Shown here: one piece after another, positions 1 through 9,027 of the stretch | Numbering within the stretch: the stretch's first letter is position 1 | Layout of the letters: the number at the start of each line of letters is the position of its first letter | Origin: Aequorivita sp. H23M31 | GTDB lineage: Bacteria > Bacteroidota > Bacteroidia > Flavobacteriales > Flavobacteriaceae | Reading direction: 5' to 3' | Assembly (NCBI RefSeq): GCF_004022485.1 | Contig: NZ_CP034951.1 | Span: 2,914,001-2,978,000, forward strand | Length of the DNA stretch: 64,000 nucleotides | Notes under the pieces: model-generated | The model's input: the letters and a program-made list of their open reading frames with translations, nothing else | Told to the model about the DNA's origin: nothing | Database searches by the model: none | Translations under genes and position numbers: made by a program

Positions 1-30
1 CTGTTAGGTTTAGTCGTGGTTCAAGCCGTC

Positions 31-84
31 GTGGTTCGTGGATCCTTTCAGACGTGGTTCGTGGATCCTTTCAGACGTGGTTCA
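31..84. repeat. 23-bp tandem repeat, two full copies plus a partial
   Basis: Two identical 23-bp units (31-53 and 54-76) begin GTGGTTCGTGGATCC, and a third starts at 77 with GTGGTTC before diverging. The array lies just past the stop codon of the mannosidase gene. No start codon or terminator hairpin is associated with it. It may be the edge of a longer repeat that begins before this window. Confidence 0.8.
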
Positions 85-119
85 AATCGTCCTAATTCCT
101 GTTTCCTTTCGGTCCTGGC

Positions 120-3041
120 TCACTTTATCTCGATCTCATCCACAAAAATCCAAGCTTTTCCACCGTAACCCAAATGTCCTTCAGGTAAATCACCCAAATT
201 TTTTGCTTGGATCTTAACATACTGAACATCCTTTGATACATCGAATGAAACAGTTTCAATTTCAACTTCTTCCGAAGGTTTTGCAGACTCAATTGCTTGC
301 GTGGATATTTCAGTGAAATTTTTTCCATCGACAGACGCCCAACAGGTTACTTCAGTAGGATAAAAAATCCACGAACGTTGGTCCTGAAGGAAATTCACTG
401 TTACCGTTTTCACTTCTTTTTTGGAACCTAAATTTACAGTAGCTTTTAAATCCACATCGTGATAACCTTGCCAAGTTCCGGTTCGGAAATCGTTTGCGCC
501 GTGAATCCCGTCAATTAATGCATTTGCACCACCGCCATTGTACTGGTTGGCGTATTCGGTTTCCAGTTTTATACTAAGGTTAGGATCTATTTTATAGAAA
601 TGAGTAGTTATAATCGGACTCTTTTTTTCATCTTTCTGCGCATATGTTTTCAGAACGGCTTCTTCCGAAAGTGTAAATGGTTGATCGTATTTTTTGAATT
701 CGGAATTATTTAAGGAAAAATAAATTTCCGGATTTCCCTCAGCTACTCCCAATAAAACTTCTGTCTTGTTTTTAAAGGCTACTTCTCCTTTTGAAATAAA
801 GGGAGCAGTTACAATCAAGTGTTCTTTGATTTCAGTTTTTGGAATCTCGCTGTCTTTGGTTGCCCACTTAGATGGTTGATCGGTCATTGAAAAAACCAAT
901 TTTCCTCCCTCCATTATTTCGTTGTGGTACAAATAACTTCTGTTTAATGGCTTACCATTTAAGCTAGCGGAAGCGATGTAAATATTTTTATCGGAAATGT
1001 TTTTAGCTATCACCTCGAATTTTTTCCCATCTTCCAGATTGATTACGCTCTTCTCGAATAAGGGAGTTCCTATAATGTATTCATTGCTTGCGGGAGTAAC
1101 AGGATAAAAGCCCATTGCGCTGAAAATATACCAAGCACTCATCTGTCCACAGTCCTCGTTACCGGAAATACCATCGGGTGCATTGTGATATTGGGTGGTC
1201 ATAATTTCATGAATACGTTCCTGGGTTTTTGCAGGTTTGTTGACAAAATTATATAGATATGCCATATGGTGGCTGGGCTCATTTCCATGCGCGTACTGAC
1301 CGATTAATCCAGTAATATCCACTTGTTGGCGTCCAGATGTTTCTGTTTCCGCAGTGAAAAGTTCATCGAGTTGGGTTTCAAATTTCTTTTTTCCGCCCAT
1401 TAGGTTAATTAACCCCGAAAGGTCCTGCGGAGCATAAAAGCTATACTGCCACGAATTGGCTTCGGTGTAATTGAAATTAACTTCATAGGGATCAAAAGGC
1501 GCGAACCAAGTATTTCTGAATCGGCCGCGCATAAACTTAGTTGCTGGGTCGTAAACGTTCTTATAATACTGTGCTCTTTCCGTGTAAAGTTTATAATCCT
1601 CGGTTTTACCCATTGCTTTCGCCATTTCAGCGATTGTCCAATCGTCGTAGGCGTATTCTAAAGTTTTTGAAACCGATTCGCTTTCATCTTCCCCAGGAAT
1701 GAAACCAAATTCCTTATAACTTTTAAGGCCTAATTTATCTTGTGTGGCACTGTGTTTCATAGCTTGGTAGGCCTTATCCACATCGTAACCGCGGATTCCC
1801 TTTAGATAAGCATCAGCTATTACAGGCACGGCGTGATAACCAATCATGCAGCCTGTATAATTGGCTGCCAACGGCCAGATCGGTAGAATTCCACCTTCGT
1901 CGTGCTTTGCCAAGAGAGATTTTATAAATTCATTGGTCCTGTCCTTTTCAATGATTGTATAAAGTGGATGTGCCGCACGGTAGGTATCCCAAAGAGAAAA
2001 CACCGTATAATTCTCAAAATTGTCGGTTTGATGTACTTTTAAATCCATTCCCCGGTAGCGACCATCAACATCTTGATATAGATTTGGAGCGATCATTGTA
2101 TGGTAAAGAGCAGTATAAAAAACGGTTTTTTGATTTTTATCTTCAGTTTCTATTGAGATTTTTTGAAGTTGTTTCTCCCAAATTTCTTCAGCATTTGCTT
2201 TAATTTGTTCAAAGGATTTATTTCCAATTTCAGTTTCCAAGTTCATTTTTGCGCCAGCCTCATCTACTGCCGAAATTCCTACTTTTACTTCCACACGGTT
2301 CCCTTGCGAAGGGTCGAATTCGAAAGCGGCTTTATGCTTCTTTCCTTCGGAATTGGTATAGAATTCCACCTTTTTATACGGTCTTGAAAATTGGAGGTTG
2401 TAGAACAGCATTTGATTTTCTGCCCACGCCTTGGAATGACGATGACCAGAAATCTCGATGTTTGAAGCTGTTTTAATTTCTGCACTTAACACCTGATCCC
2501 TATGCTCGAGATCAAGAATAATTATTTGTTTGGAATTCTTCGGAAAAGTATAACGATGCGTTCCGCTTCTTTCCGAAACCGTCAGTTCCACTTCAATGTT
2601 GGTATCATCTAAAAGAACCTTATAGTAACCAGGAGAAGCAAGTTCATTTTTATGTGAAAAGTGGGCCCGGTAGCCTGGCTTTTCATCAGCGCCATTATTG
2701 AAAATTACGGCGTTAGTGGGCATTAAGAGCACATCGCCATAGTCGCTTACGCCCGTACCGCTGAGGTGGGTATGTGAAAAACCATAAATATATTCATCGG
2801 AATAATGATATCCACTACAGCCATCCCAGCCATCCAAGCGGCTATCAGGACTTAACTGCATCATTCCAAAGGGCATAGTGGCTCCTGGATAGGTATGGCC
2901 ATGGCCTCCGGTACCGATAAATGGATTTACAAATGAAATTAGTTTTTTACTTGAAGATGGTTTTTGGGAGAATGCCAAAAACGATGGCTGAAAAAAAGCC
3001 GTAATCAGTAAAACTGGAAGTAAAAATAGTTGTTTTCTCAT
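120..3041 (-). CDS. Secreted GH92 family alpha-mannosidase with C-terminal discoidin-like domain
   Basis: Likely an exo-acting alpha-1,2-mannosidase of glycoside hydrolase family 92, a calcium-dependent family that trims mannose from N-glycans or mannans. A signal peptide (MRKQLFLLPVLLITAFF) ends near residue 26. The GH92 N-terminal signature NPFIGTGGHGHTYPG is at about residue 38, and the catalytic-domain motif GNEDCGQMSAWYIFSAMGF is near residue 627. From about residue 827 to the end the sequence resembles an F5/8 type C (discoidin) carbohydrate-binding domain, with a short sheet-like linker before it. The frame stays open 21 codons upstream, but those residues would bury the signal peptide, so I place the start at 3041. 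At 973 residues it is longer than the usual 750 or so because of the extra domain. No SusC/SusD pair lies beside it, so it is not in an obvious utilisation locus here. The family is certain; the precise linkage is inferred. Confidence 0.93.
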   Translation of the reverse strand: MRKQLFLLPVLLITAFFQPSFLAFSQKPSSSKKLISFVNPFIGTGGHGHTYPGATMPFGMMQLSPDSRLDGWDGCSGYHYSDEYIYGFSHTHLSGTGVSDYGDVLLMPTNAVIFNNGADEKPGYRAHFSHKNELASPGYYKVLLDDTNIEVELTVSERSGTHRYTFPKNSKQIIILDLEHRDQVLSAEIKTASNIEISGHRHSKAWAENQMLFYNLQFSRPYKKVEFYTNSEGKKHKAAFEFDPSQGNRVEVKVGISAVDEAGAKMNLETEIGNKSFEQIKANAEEIWEKQLQKISIETEDKNQKTVFYTALYHTMIAPNLYQDVDGRYRGMDLKVHQTDNFENYTVFSLWDTYRAAHPLYTIIEKDRTNEFIKSLLAKHDEGGILPIWPLAANYTGCMIGYHAVPVIADAYLKGIRGYDVDKAYQAMKHSATQDKLGLKSYKEFGFIPGEDESESVSKTLEYAYDDWTIAEMAKAMGKTEDYKLYTERAQYYKNVYDPATKFMRGRFRNTWFAPFDPYEVNFNYTEANSWQYSFYAPQDLSGLINLMGGKKKFETQLDELFTAETETSGRQQVDITGLIGQYAHGNEPSHHMAYLYNFVNKPAKTQERIHEIMTTQYHNAPDGISGNEDCGQMSAWYIFSAMGFYPVTPASNEYIIGTPLFEKSVINLEDGKKFEVIAKNISDKNIYIASASLNGKPLNRSYLYHNEIMEGGKLVFSMTDQPSKWATKDSEIPKTEIKEHLIVTAPFISKGEVAFKNKTEVLLGVAEGNPEIYFSLNNSEFKKYDQPFTLSEEAVLKTYAQKDEKKSPIITTHFYKIDPNLSIKLETEYANQYNGGGANALIDGIHGANDFRTGTWQGYHDVDLKATVNLGSKKEVKTVTVNFLQDQRSWIFYPTEVTCWASVDGKNFTEISTQAIESAKPSEEVEIETVSFDVSKDVQYVKIQAKNLGDLPEGHLGYGGKAWIFVDEIEIK

Positions 3042-3141
3042 GGTGGGGATTAAAGGGCGGAAAGATACTAAAACCGTTAAATATAAGTGAAGCAAAGGTG
3101 TCATAAATTGGAACTTACTACCTTTAACCTTTATTTTTTCT

Positions 3142-4368
3142 ATGCGTTGGGTTATTTTTATTGCCGTTTATATTCTTGTTGACATTTACTCTTTTCAAGC
3201 TATTAGAGCGCTCACCAAAAGTTCGTGGGTTCCGTGGCTTTATTTTCTTATCTCGGCTGCTGTCCTGGCGGGTCTTTTTTATGAACTTTCCTTTATGGGA
3301 ACCGGTAAAATGATGCAACCCCCAAAGTTGTACTTCTTTGGGATATTCCTTGCCGTTTTTATACCCAAATTAATCCTGATCATTTTTATGTTCGGGGAGG
3401 ATATAGGACGTTTTTTCGTGGGTCTTTTTATGAAAGTGGCGGGAAGTCGGGATACAGCTTTTATGGGCTCTCGCAGAAAATTTGTTAGCACCATCGCCTT
3501 GGGAATAGCCGCAATACCTTTCGCATCCTTGATTTATGGAATGGTACAGGGAAAATATAATTATAAGGTTTTAAGATACGTCTTGGAATTTGATGACTTG
3601 CCAGATGCCTTCGATGGTTATACCCTTACACAACTGAGTGATATACATTGTGGCAGTTTTGATAACAAGCACAAGGTGGAGTATGCTGTAAACTTGGCGA
3701 ACGAGCAGAAAAGTGATGTGATTTTATTTACCGGCGATTTAGTGAACAATATTGCCGATGAAATTGAAAAGTGGAAGCCTACATTCTCTAAATTGAAAGC
3801 CAGGGATGGAGTTTTTTCTGTTTTGGGAAATCACGATTATGGTGACTATATGAAATGGAATTCCCAAACTGAAAAAAAGGAAAACCTAGATAGATTAAAG
3901 GATATTCAACGAGAAATGGGTTGGGATTTGCTGCTGAATGAAAATAGATATATAAAAAGAAAGGATCAAAAAATAGCATTGGTAGGAGTAGAAAACTGGG
4001 GAGATCATGGATTTATTAAAGCCGGTGATCTTGATAAGGCCAGTGAAGGAATTGCCCAATCCGATTTTAAAATATTGATGAGCCACGATCCCTCGCACTG
4101 GCAAGAAAAGGTAAAAAATGATCCCCGTAATTTTCATCTTACCCTTAGCGGTCATACCCACGGGATGCAATTTGGGGTGGAAATTCCAGGAGTAGTGAAA
4201 TGGAGTCCCATTCAATATAGATATAAAAACTGGGCTGGTGTCTATGAAGAGTTCGGAAGATATATTAACGTAAACCGAGGATTTGGATATCTGGGCTATC
4301 CTGGAAGGGTTGGAATTTGGCCCGAGATTACCGTTATACAACTTAAAAAGAGACAGCATACAGTATAA
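3142..4368 (+). CDS. Membrane-anchored calcineurin-like metallophosphoesterase
   Basis: A 408-residue protein with four hydrophobic segments in its first 140 residues followed by a cytoplasmic or periplasmic metallophosphoesterase domain. The five metal-binding blocks are all present: LSDIHCGSF near residue 166, FTGDLVNN near 198, LGNHDYG near 228, MSHDPSHW near 313 and SGHTHGMQFG near 336. This arrangement matches the YkuE/YaeI-like group, some members of which act on lipid-linked phosphate such as UDP-diacylglucosamine, but the substrate cannot be read from sequence. It is divergent from the mannosidase gene, with 100 bp between them, and is followed closely by the thioredoxin-like gene on the same strand. 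All metal ligands are intact, so it should be active. Confidence 0.9.
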   Translation: MRWVIFIAVYILVDIYSFQAIRALTKSSWVPWLYFLISAAVLAGLFYELSFMGTGKMMQPPKLYFFGIFLAVFIPKLILIIFMFGEDIGRFFVGLFMKVAGSRDTAFMGSRRKFVSTIALGIAAIPFASLIYGMVQGKYNYKVLRYVLEFDDLPDAFDGYTLTQLSDIHCGSFDNKHKVEYAVNLANEQKSDVILFTGDLVNNIADEIEKWKPTFSKLKARDGVFSVLGNHDYGDYMKWNSQTEKKENLDRLKDIQREMGWDLLLNENRYIKRKDQKIALVGVENWGDHGFIKAGDLDKASEGIAQSDFKILMSHDPSHWQEKVKNDPRNFHLTLSGHTHGMQFGVEIPGVVKWSPIQYRYKNWAGVYEEFGRYINVNRGFGYLGYPGRVGIWPEITVIQLKKRQHTV

Positions 4369-4382
4369 TTTTTCAGAAATGT

Positions 4383-4390
4383 TATATTTG
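4383..4390 (+). promoter_or_regulatory. Candidate -7 element TATATTTG for the thioredoxin-like gene
   Basis: TATATTTG matches the Bacteroidota -7 consensus TAnnTTTG, 33 bases before the ATG at 4424. No good TTTG is seen about 19 bases upstream, so this is a half-match only. Confidence 0.35.
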
Positions 4391-4423
4391 TATTACTATT
4401 GATTACCTAAATACCACAGGCGT

Positions 4424-4720
4424 ATGTCAAAATTTGGAGAATTAATTGATACCCGTGTACCCGTATTGTTGAATTTTTATTCTGAAACCGATAAGGTCTG
4501 CCAGGAAATGAGTCCAATTCTGCGTGAAGTTGCCACCACTCTTGGTGATACAGGTAGGGTGATAAAAATTGATGTGGATAAAAACAAAGAACTGGCAGAA
4601 GCGCTACGTGTCCGAGATATCCCTACCTTCATTATTTATAAAAATGGAGAAATGAAATGGCGCCAAAGTGGGGAGCAGGATTCCCGTACCTTAGTGGATC
4701 TTGTGAATGAATATCTTTAA
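4424..4720 (+). CDS. Thioredoxin-fold protein with degenerate active site
   Basis: A 98-residue single-domain thioredoxin fold without a signal peptide, so cytoplasmic. Aligning NFYSETDKVCQEMSPIL with the thioredoxin block FWAEWCGPCKMLSPIL puts Asp23 where the nucleophilic first cysteine belongs and keeps only the second, Cys26. The cis-proline segment (RDIPTFIIYKNG) and the strand pattern are well preserved. It therefore cannot do ordinary dithiol-disulfide exchange; it might act as a monothiol protein, a binding partner or a chaperone. It ends 6 bases before the convergent deacetylase gene. The fold is certain; the function is unknown. Confidence 0.85.
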   Translation: MSKFGELIDTRVPVLLNFYSETDKVCQEMSPILREVATTLGDTGRVIKIDVDKNKELAEALRVRDIPTFIIYKNGEMKWRQSGEQDSRTLVDLVNEYL

Positions 4721-4725
4721 TTATT

Positions 4726-4748
4726 TTCAGAATTCAGAATTTTGAATT
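4726..4748. repeat. Copy of an EcoRI-site-rich repeat at the end of the deacetylase gene
   Basis: The 23 bases here match 5015-5037 at 22 of 23 positions. On the minus strand they encode the last residues of the deacetylase (QNSEF) and its stop codon. Confidence 0.75.
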
Positions 4749-5386
4749 GATGAACATTTCCAGCCTTTTTTTGCAATGAATTCTAACGTCTTCGGAAGGG
4801 CGTAACGAAGATTCTTTTCTGCTTTTAAACTATCGTGAAAAACGACAATACTACCTGGTTTTAGATTCTTCAGAACGTTTTGAAGACATTTCTCTTTTGA
4901 AAGCTTGGCATCATAATCGAAACTGATGATGCTCCACATTATTATTTTATAACCTTTCTTCTTCAATAGTTTTGCCTGTTTTGAGGCAAGCCGTCCATAA
5001 GGCGGACGAAATAATTCAGAATTCAGAATTTCGAATTCTGAATTATTCACCATCCGACTTTCAGCCTTTTCCACATTCTCAATATATTCCGAAGTTTTGG
5101 TTTTCCATCCATTCAAATGGTCGAATGTATGGTTTCCCACGGAATGGCCTTCAGAAAGAATCTGTTGAAATATTTCCGGCCTTTTCCCTACATTTTTACC
5201 AATACAAAAAAAAGTGGCTTTTGCGCAATGTTTTTTTAATTCCTCCAGTACCCAGGGAGTAACTTCAGGATTGGGACCGTCATCAAAAGTGAGATAAACA
5301 CAATCTTTATCATTTGGAATAGTCCAAATTCGTTCAGGAAAAAGAAGCTGAACGAATTTGGGTATTCTTGCAATTCTCAGGTCCAC
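4727..5386 (-). CDS. Polysaccharide deacetylase (NodB homology domain)
   Basis: A 219-residue carbohydrate esterase family 4 protein that should remove N- or O-acetyl groups from a surface glycan or peptidoglycan. The NodB motifs are visible: LTFDDGPNPEVTPWVL near residue 29 with the catalytic and metal Asp pair, GNHTFDHLNGW with the metal-binding His residues near 90, and FRPPYGRL near 130. There is no signal peptide. The start is GTG; its G is shared with the TAG stop of the upstream DUF2723 gene, which implies translational coupling. Two copies of a palindromic repeat fall inside the gene, one encoding NNSEFEILNSEL just before the FRPPYG motif and one making the C-terminus. The family is certain; the substrate is unknown. 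Confidence 0.9.
   Translation of the reverse strand: MDLRIARIPKFVQLLFPERIWTIPNDKDCVYLTFDDGPNPEVTPWVLEELKKHCAKATFFCIGKNVGKRPEIFQQILSEGHSVGNHTFDHLNGWKTKTSEYIENVEKAESRMVNNSEFEILNSELFRPPYGRLASKQAKLLKKKGYKIIMWSIISFDYDAKLSKEKCLQNVLKNLKPGSIVVFHDSLKAEKNLRYALPKTLEFIAKKGWKCSSIQNSEF
5010..5047. repeat. Perfect 15-bp inverted repeat inside the deacetylase gene
   Basis: AATAATTCAGAATTC (5010-5024) and its exact reverse complement (5033-5047) flank an 8-base loop. The element is in frame within a coding sequence, and part of it recurs at 4726-4748. Confidence 0.85.
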
Positions 5387-8300
5387 TATTTGTCAATTAT
5401 AGGAGAATTCTCTTGACTATGTACCGGATTTTGTTCAATTTTTTCAAATAGGGTGGAGTCAAACTGCATTTCGATGGAAGAATCTTTTGGAATATTTTTG
5501 TCCACATCCATTTCCTCATCAGGAGAATAGAAGTGACGGAACATTTTTAAATAGTCATTAAATTTCTTGGCTTCGGCACGGCCAAATTCCTCATCATCAT
5601 AAATTACAACAATTTTCACCAAACTTCGATATCGCTCCATATCGCTTATTATATCCTGCGCAATATTCCGCTGTCTATTAAATTTTAGGCTGTTGTAATA
5701 AATGAGATGTTCTTGGTACATTTTGGTGACTTCCTCATAAACTTTTCTTGCCTTTTCAACCTTATCCAACTCATAGTAACCCAAAACATAAGGTTCTAGT
5801 AACGAGTAATATTCAAAATATTCCACGGGCATTTTTTCCATTGCCAGATCAAGGATTTTTTCAGCTTTTTCATCTTGTCCTTCATTTATAAGAGACTCTG
5901 CCAAACGCGCTAAATTGCTTCTGTAGGTTATACCATTTTTTCGTGTTTCGGTATCGTGATAGATATCCGGATTGCCATTATTGCCCCAGTCCCAATTCAT
6001 TACGATATCGTACATCTTGTCGGTATCCACCCTTCCCATATCGAAAGGATTTTTCTTGTTTACCGGAGTTTTAATGGGTACAAGTTTATAAACTACGCCA
6101 TCGAGTTGCAGATAATCCTTCATCCATAAATAATCATCGTCGCCAAAACTACCTCCGCTGAAATATATAGGTCGCTCCCAATTATTGTTTGCGATAATAT
6201 CCAACATCATCATTCGGTTTTTATAGATGATATCGCTTTTTAGCGTAATATAAATATCACTGACGATCTTGTCTGCATCTTTTGGATTGACAATTCCGTG
6301 TTTTAATACGCTTTCTTTATCCACCGGAATCCGAATCACTTTGGAAGGGAAAGTATTTACAATCTGCCCACTTGGAAGTTCCATTTGGGTAGATGGAGTA
6401 TCGTTGGCAACAAAGTTCATCCAAGTTTTTATATCAACTGTATCTTTTGAGGTTTGTTGGAAAACCAAGAAATCCCGCGTTCCCCAACGGTATTTGTTGT
6501 GGGTCAATTGTGAGGGAATGGGATCGCTCGTAAAGGCTTTCTTCTTCATATCGTCAATATACCAGTCCGTTTGGAAGAGACTTGTATTTACGATACGAAC
6601 ATCTTGTCGATATCCTTCTACGTTTTGCGCATACCACAAAGCGAAAGTGTCATTGTCGCCAATAGTGAACAATATTCCGTTTTCATCACATGAATCCAAA
6701 TACATTTTTCCCATAGCTTGGGCAGTATATCTATTGCTTCGGTCGTGATCATCCCAATTTTGGGTTGCCAAAAGAATAGGTGCTGCAAGAGCAGTGGCTA
6801 CGAGAACCACCGGTAAGGCAATTTTAGGTTTTAAGTAACCCTTCATCAAATCAAATAGTGCATAAACTCCATACCCTATCCACATAGCGAACACATAAAA
6901 GCTACCAACCAGAGCATAATCCCGCTCTCTGGGCTCAAAAGGTCTTTCATTTAGATAAACTTTTAATGCCAAACCTGTAAAAAGGAAAAACACCAAAAGC
7001 ACCCAAAAACTCTTTTTGTCGTTCTTATAATGAAATACAATGCCGATAATACCTAGAATAAGAGGGAGGAAAAAATAGGTATTCCGTGCCTTGTTATTTT
7101 TCATATCGCTGGGCAGATTATCCTGATTACCAAGTCGGAGCTCATCGATAAATTTTATACCGCTGATCCAGTTTCCGTGCAAATCATCATAACGGCCTTG
7201 AATGTCATCCTGTCTCCCGGTAAAATTCCACATCAAATAGCGCCAGTACATATATCCAAACTGAAATTCAAACATGAATTTCATATTTTGGAAAAATGTA
7301 GGTCTTTCAATATTTAGGTATTGGCCGAAATTTTTGAGGAATTTATCATAGTCTGCCGTATCAACTAATCCTTGCCTGTAGGCCTGTTTAAACTTGTTGA
7401 CTTCTTCCACCAATCTCGGTTCATCCAAGTAATCACTTTTTACCGAGAATTCCAATCCGCCGGTAAATTCCATATAGTTGGCGGCGTGTTCTGTACTCCA
7501 CATTCGGGGCAAAAATCCTTTTTGCGCGTCCTCAGTATTTTGGCTGGCGTTTTTGTAATTATTTACAATCACATATTTGCCCGTGGCCTCGTCCTTTTCA
7601 TAGTTGGGTTTATCATCCTTATAAGGATTGTCCTCATCCAATCCTACATACGATTCCGTAAAATTGGGGCCATAAAGAAGATGCGTTTCGGGATATTGTT
7701 CACGGTTATAATAAGCCAATAACTCCCTCGCGTTGTCCGGATTGTTTTCATTTATCACAGTACCAGCATTCGCTCGGATCGGAAGCATCAACCAACTTGA
7801 AAACCCAATAAAAACGAACAAAATACACAAAACCAGAGTGTTCAGTTTCACATAATCTCGTTTCAGAGTAAGGCGTAACAGATAGTAAAAAAGAACAATA
7901 AAGATCAATGCTGCAATTATAGTCCCGCTGTTAAAAGGAAGTCCCACCGAATTGATAAAGAAAACCTCGGCGCCACTAAAGAACTTCATAGACATCGGTA
8001 ATAAAAAGATGAAAATGAAGAGGAGAATAGCAACAGTCACAAAATTTGCGACGATAAAGTTTTTAATGTTTACTGTTTCGGTGTGTTTAAAGAAATATAG
8101 GAATCCGATAGCCGGAATGGTAAGCAGAGCCATAAAGTGTACTCCAAATGAAAGTCCGATGATAAATGCGATAAGAACAGCCCAGCGATTTCCACGGGGT
8201 TCGAGCATTTCACGTTCCCATCGTAATCCGCAATAGAACATAATGGACATCAGGCACGCTGCCATTGCATACACTTCGGCTTCTACCGCATTAAACCAAA

Positions 8301-8712
8301 AACTATCGGTAAACGAGAAAGCCAGGGCGCCAATGGCGGAGCTTCCCAAGATTGCAATAGCATTTATTTTATTGATTTCCTGATGCTTTGAAATTAGATT
8401 TGTTAGCAGGATTGTCAGGGACCAGAACATAAACAAGATGGCGAATGCACTTGCGAATACCGACATCAAGTTTACGGCGAGGGCGATATAGGAGGCATCA
8501 GGTGCGAAAATAGAGAAAACGGCTCCAATCAACTGGTATAAAGGTGCTCCTGGAGGATGCCCTACCTCCAAATTACTGGAAGTAGTTATATATTCACCCG
8601 CATCCCAAAAACTGGCAGTTGGCTCTACTGTCAGCCAGTAGGTTGTCAATGCAATGGCAAAGACTACCCAGCCGGTGATTTTATTCCATTTTATAAAATT
8701 GAAGGATCCCAT
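5386..8712 (-). CDS. DUF2723 family multi-pass membrane protein, probable GT-C glycosyltransferase
   Basis: A 1,108-residue membrane protein common in Bacteroidota. The DUF2723 domain fills the N-terminal part, starting with a helix and the motif PTASFWDAGEYITTSSNLE near residue 30, which resembles the acidic first loop of GT-C enzymes that use lipid-linked sugars, followed by HPPGAPLYQLIG. About a dozen hydrophobic helices follow, in two blocks (roughly 10-320 and 530-650). The C-terminal 400 residues are soluble and end in helical, TPR-like sequence (AEKILDLAMEKMPVEYFEYY). The family is often annotated as a protein O-mannosyltransferase relative; that activity is inferred here. The gene overlaps the deacetylase start by one base, so both may build or modify the same glycan. 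No other start competes with the ATG at 8712. Confidence 0.85.
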   Translation of the reverse strand: MGSFNFIKWNKITGWVVFAIALTTYWLTVEPTASFWDAGEYITTSSNLEVGHPPGAPLYQLIGAVFSIFAPDASYIALAVNLMSVFASAFAILFMFWSLTILLTNLISKHQEINKINAIAILGSSAIGALAFSFTDSFWFNAVEAEVYAMAACLMSIMFYCGLRWEREMLEPRGNRWAVLIAFIIGLSFGVHFMALLTIPAIGFLYFFKHTETVNIKNFIVANFVTVAILLFIFIFLLPMSMKFFSGAEVFFINSVGLPFNSGTIIAALIFIVLFYYLLRLTLKRDYVKLNTLVLCILFVFIGFSSWLMLPIRANAGTVINENNPDNARELLAYYNREQYPETHLLYGPNFTESYVGLDEDNPYKDDKPNYEKDEATGKYVIVNNYKNASQNTEDAQKGFLPRMWSTEHAANYMEFTGGLEFSVKSDYLDEPRLVEEVNKFKQAYRQGLVDTADYDKFLKNFGQYLNIERPTFFQNMKFMFEFQFGYMYWRYLMWNFTGRQDDIQGRYDDLHGNWISGIKFIDELRLGNQDNLPSDMKNNKARNTYFFLPLILGIIGIVFHYKNDKKSFWVLLVFFLFTGLALKVYLNERPFEPRERDYALVGSFYVFAMWIGYGVYALFDLMKGYLKPKIALPVVLVATALAAPILLATQNWDDHDRSNRYTAQAMGKMYLDSCDENGILFTIGDNDTFALWYAQNVEGYRQDVRIVNTSLFQTDWYIDDMKKKAFTSDPIPSQLTHNKYRWGTRDFLVFQQTSKDTVDIKTWMNFVANDTPSTQMELPSGQIVNTFPSKVIRIPVDKESVLKHGIVNPKDADKIVSDIYITLKSDIIYKNRMMMLDIIANNNWERPIYFSGGSFGDDDYLWMKDYLQLDGVVYKLVPIKTPVNKKNPFDMGRVDTDKMYDIVMNWDWGNNGNPDIYHDTETRKNGITYRSNLARLAESLINEGQDEKAEKILDLAMEKMPVEYFEYYSLLEPYVLGYYELDKVEKARKVYEEVTKMYQEHLIYYNSLKFNRQRNIAQDIISDMERYRSLVKIVVIYDDEEFGRAEAKKFNDYLKMFRHFYSPDEEMDVDKNIPKDSSIEMQFDSTLFEKIEQNPVHSQENSPIIDK

Positions 8713-8860
8713 AAGTGCGTCTAAAATTAGCTGCTGCGAATTTAATAATAATATGCAAACTGCGAAGGGTTGAATAGGAGGTAACGTACAATGAGTTAGG
8801 ATATTTTCGGTAACTAAATTTTAAGTAAGCAATACAAGGGATTATTTTTATTGAAAAATG

Positions 8861-8891
8861 TTTGTACAAGCCAAAGTTTATATTAATTTTG
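8861..8891 (+). promoter_or_regulatory. Promoter of tRNA-Gln
   Basis: TTTG at 8861-8864, a 19-base spacer, then TAATTTTG at 8884-8891. Both boxes and the spacing fit the Bacteroidota housekeeping consensus, 17 bases before the tRNA. Confidence 0.7.
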
Positions 8892-8908
8892 CCACCGCAT
8901 TACGGAAT

Positions 8909-8981
8909 TGGCCCATGGTGTAACTGGCAACACGTCTGGTTTTGGTCCAGAAGAGTCTAGGTTCGAGCCCTAGTGGGCCAA
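8909..8981 (+). tRNA. tRNA-Gln (anticodon TTG)
   Basis: A 73-base cloverleaf. The acceptor stem TGGCCCA (8909-8915) pairs fully with TGGGCCA (8974-8980), with discriminator A at 8981. The anticodon stem TCTGG/CCAGA encloses loop TTTTGGT, giving anticodon TTG. The T arm contains GGTTCGAGCCC. CCA is not encoded. Its own promoter and terminator are visible, and its last 18 or so bases recur three times downstream. Confidence 0.95.
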
Positions 8982-8987
8982 CAAAAG

Positions 8988-9017
8988 TCCTGATCTTGAA
9001 AGAGGTCGGGATTTTTT
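8988..9017 (+). terminator. Intrinsic terminator of tRNA-Gln
   Basis: A 9-bp stem TCCTGATCT/AGGTCGGGA (with G-T pairs), 6-base loop and six T residues, beginning 7 bases after the tRNA. Confidence 0.8.
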
Positions 9018-9027
9018 GTTTTGAGAA

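Noticed and set aside
3042..3104. 21-codon N-terminal extension of the GH92 protein
   Set aside because: It would bury the signal peptide MRKQLFLLPVL; the downstream ATG is preferred.
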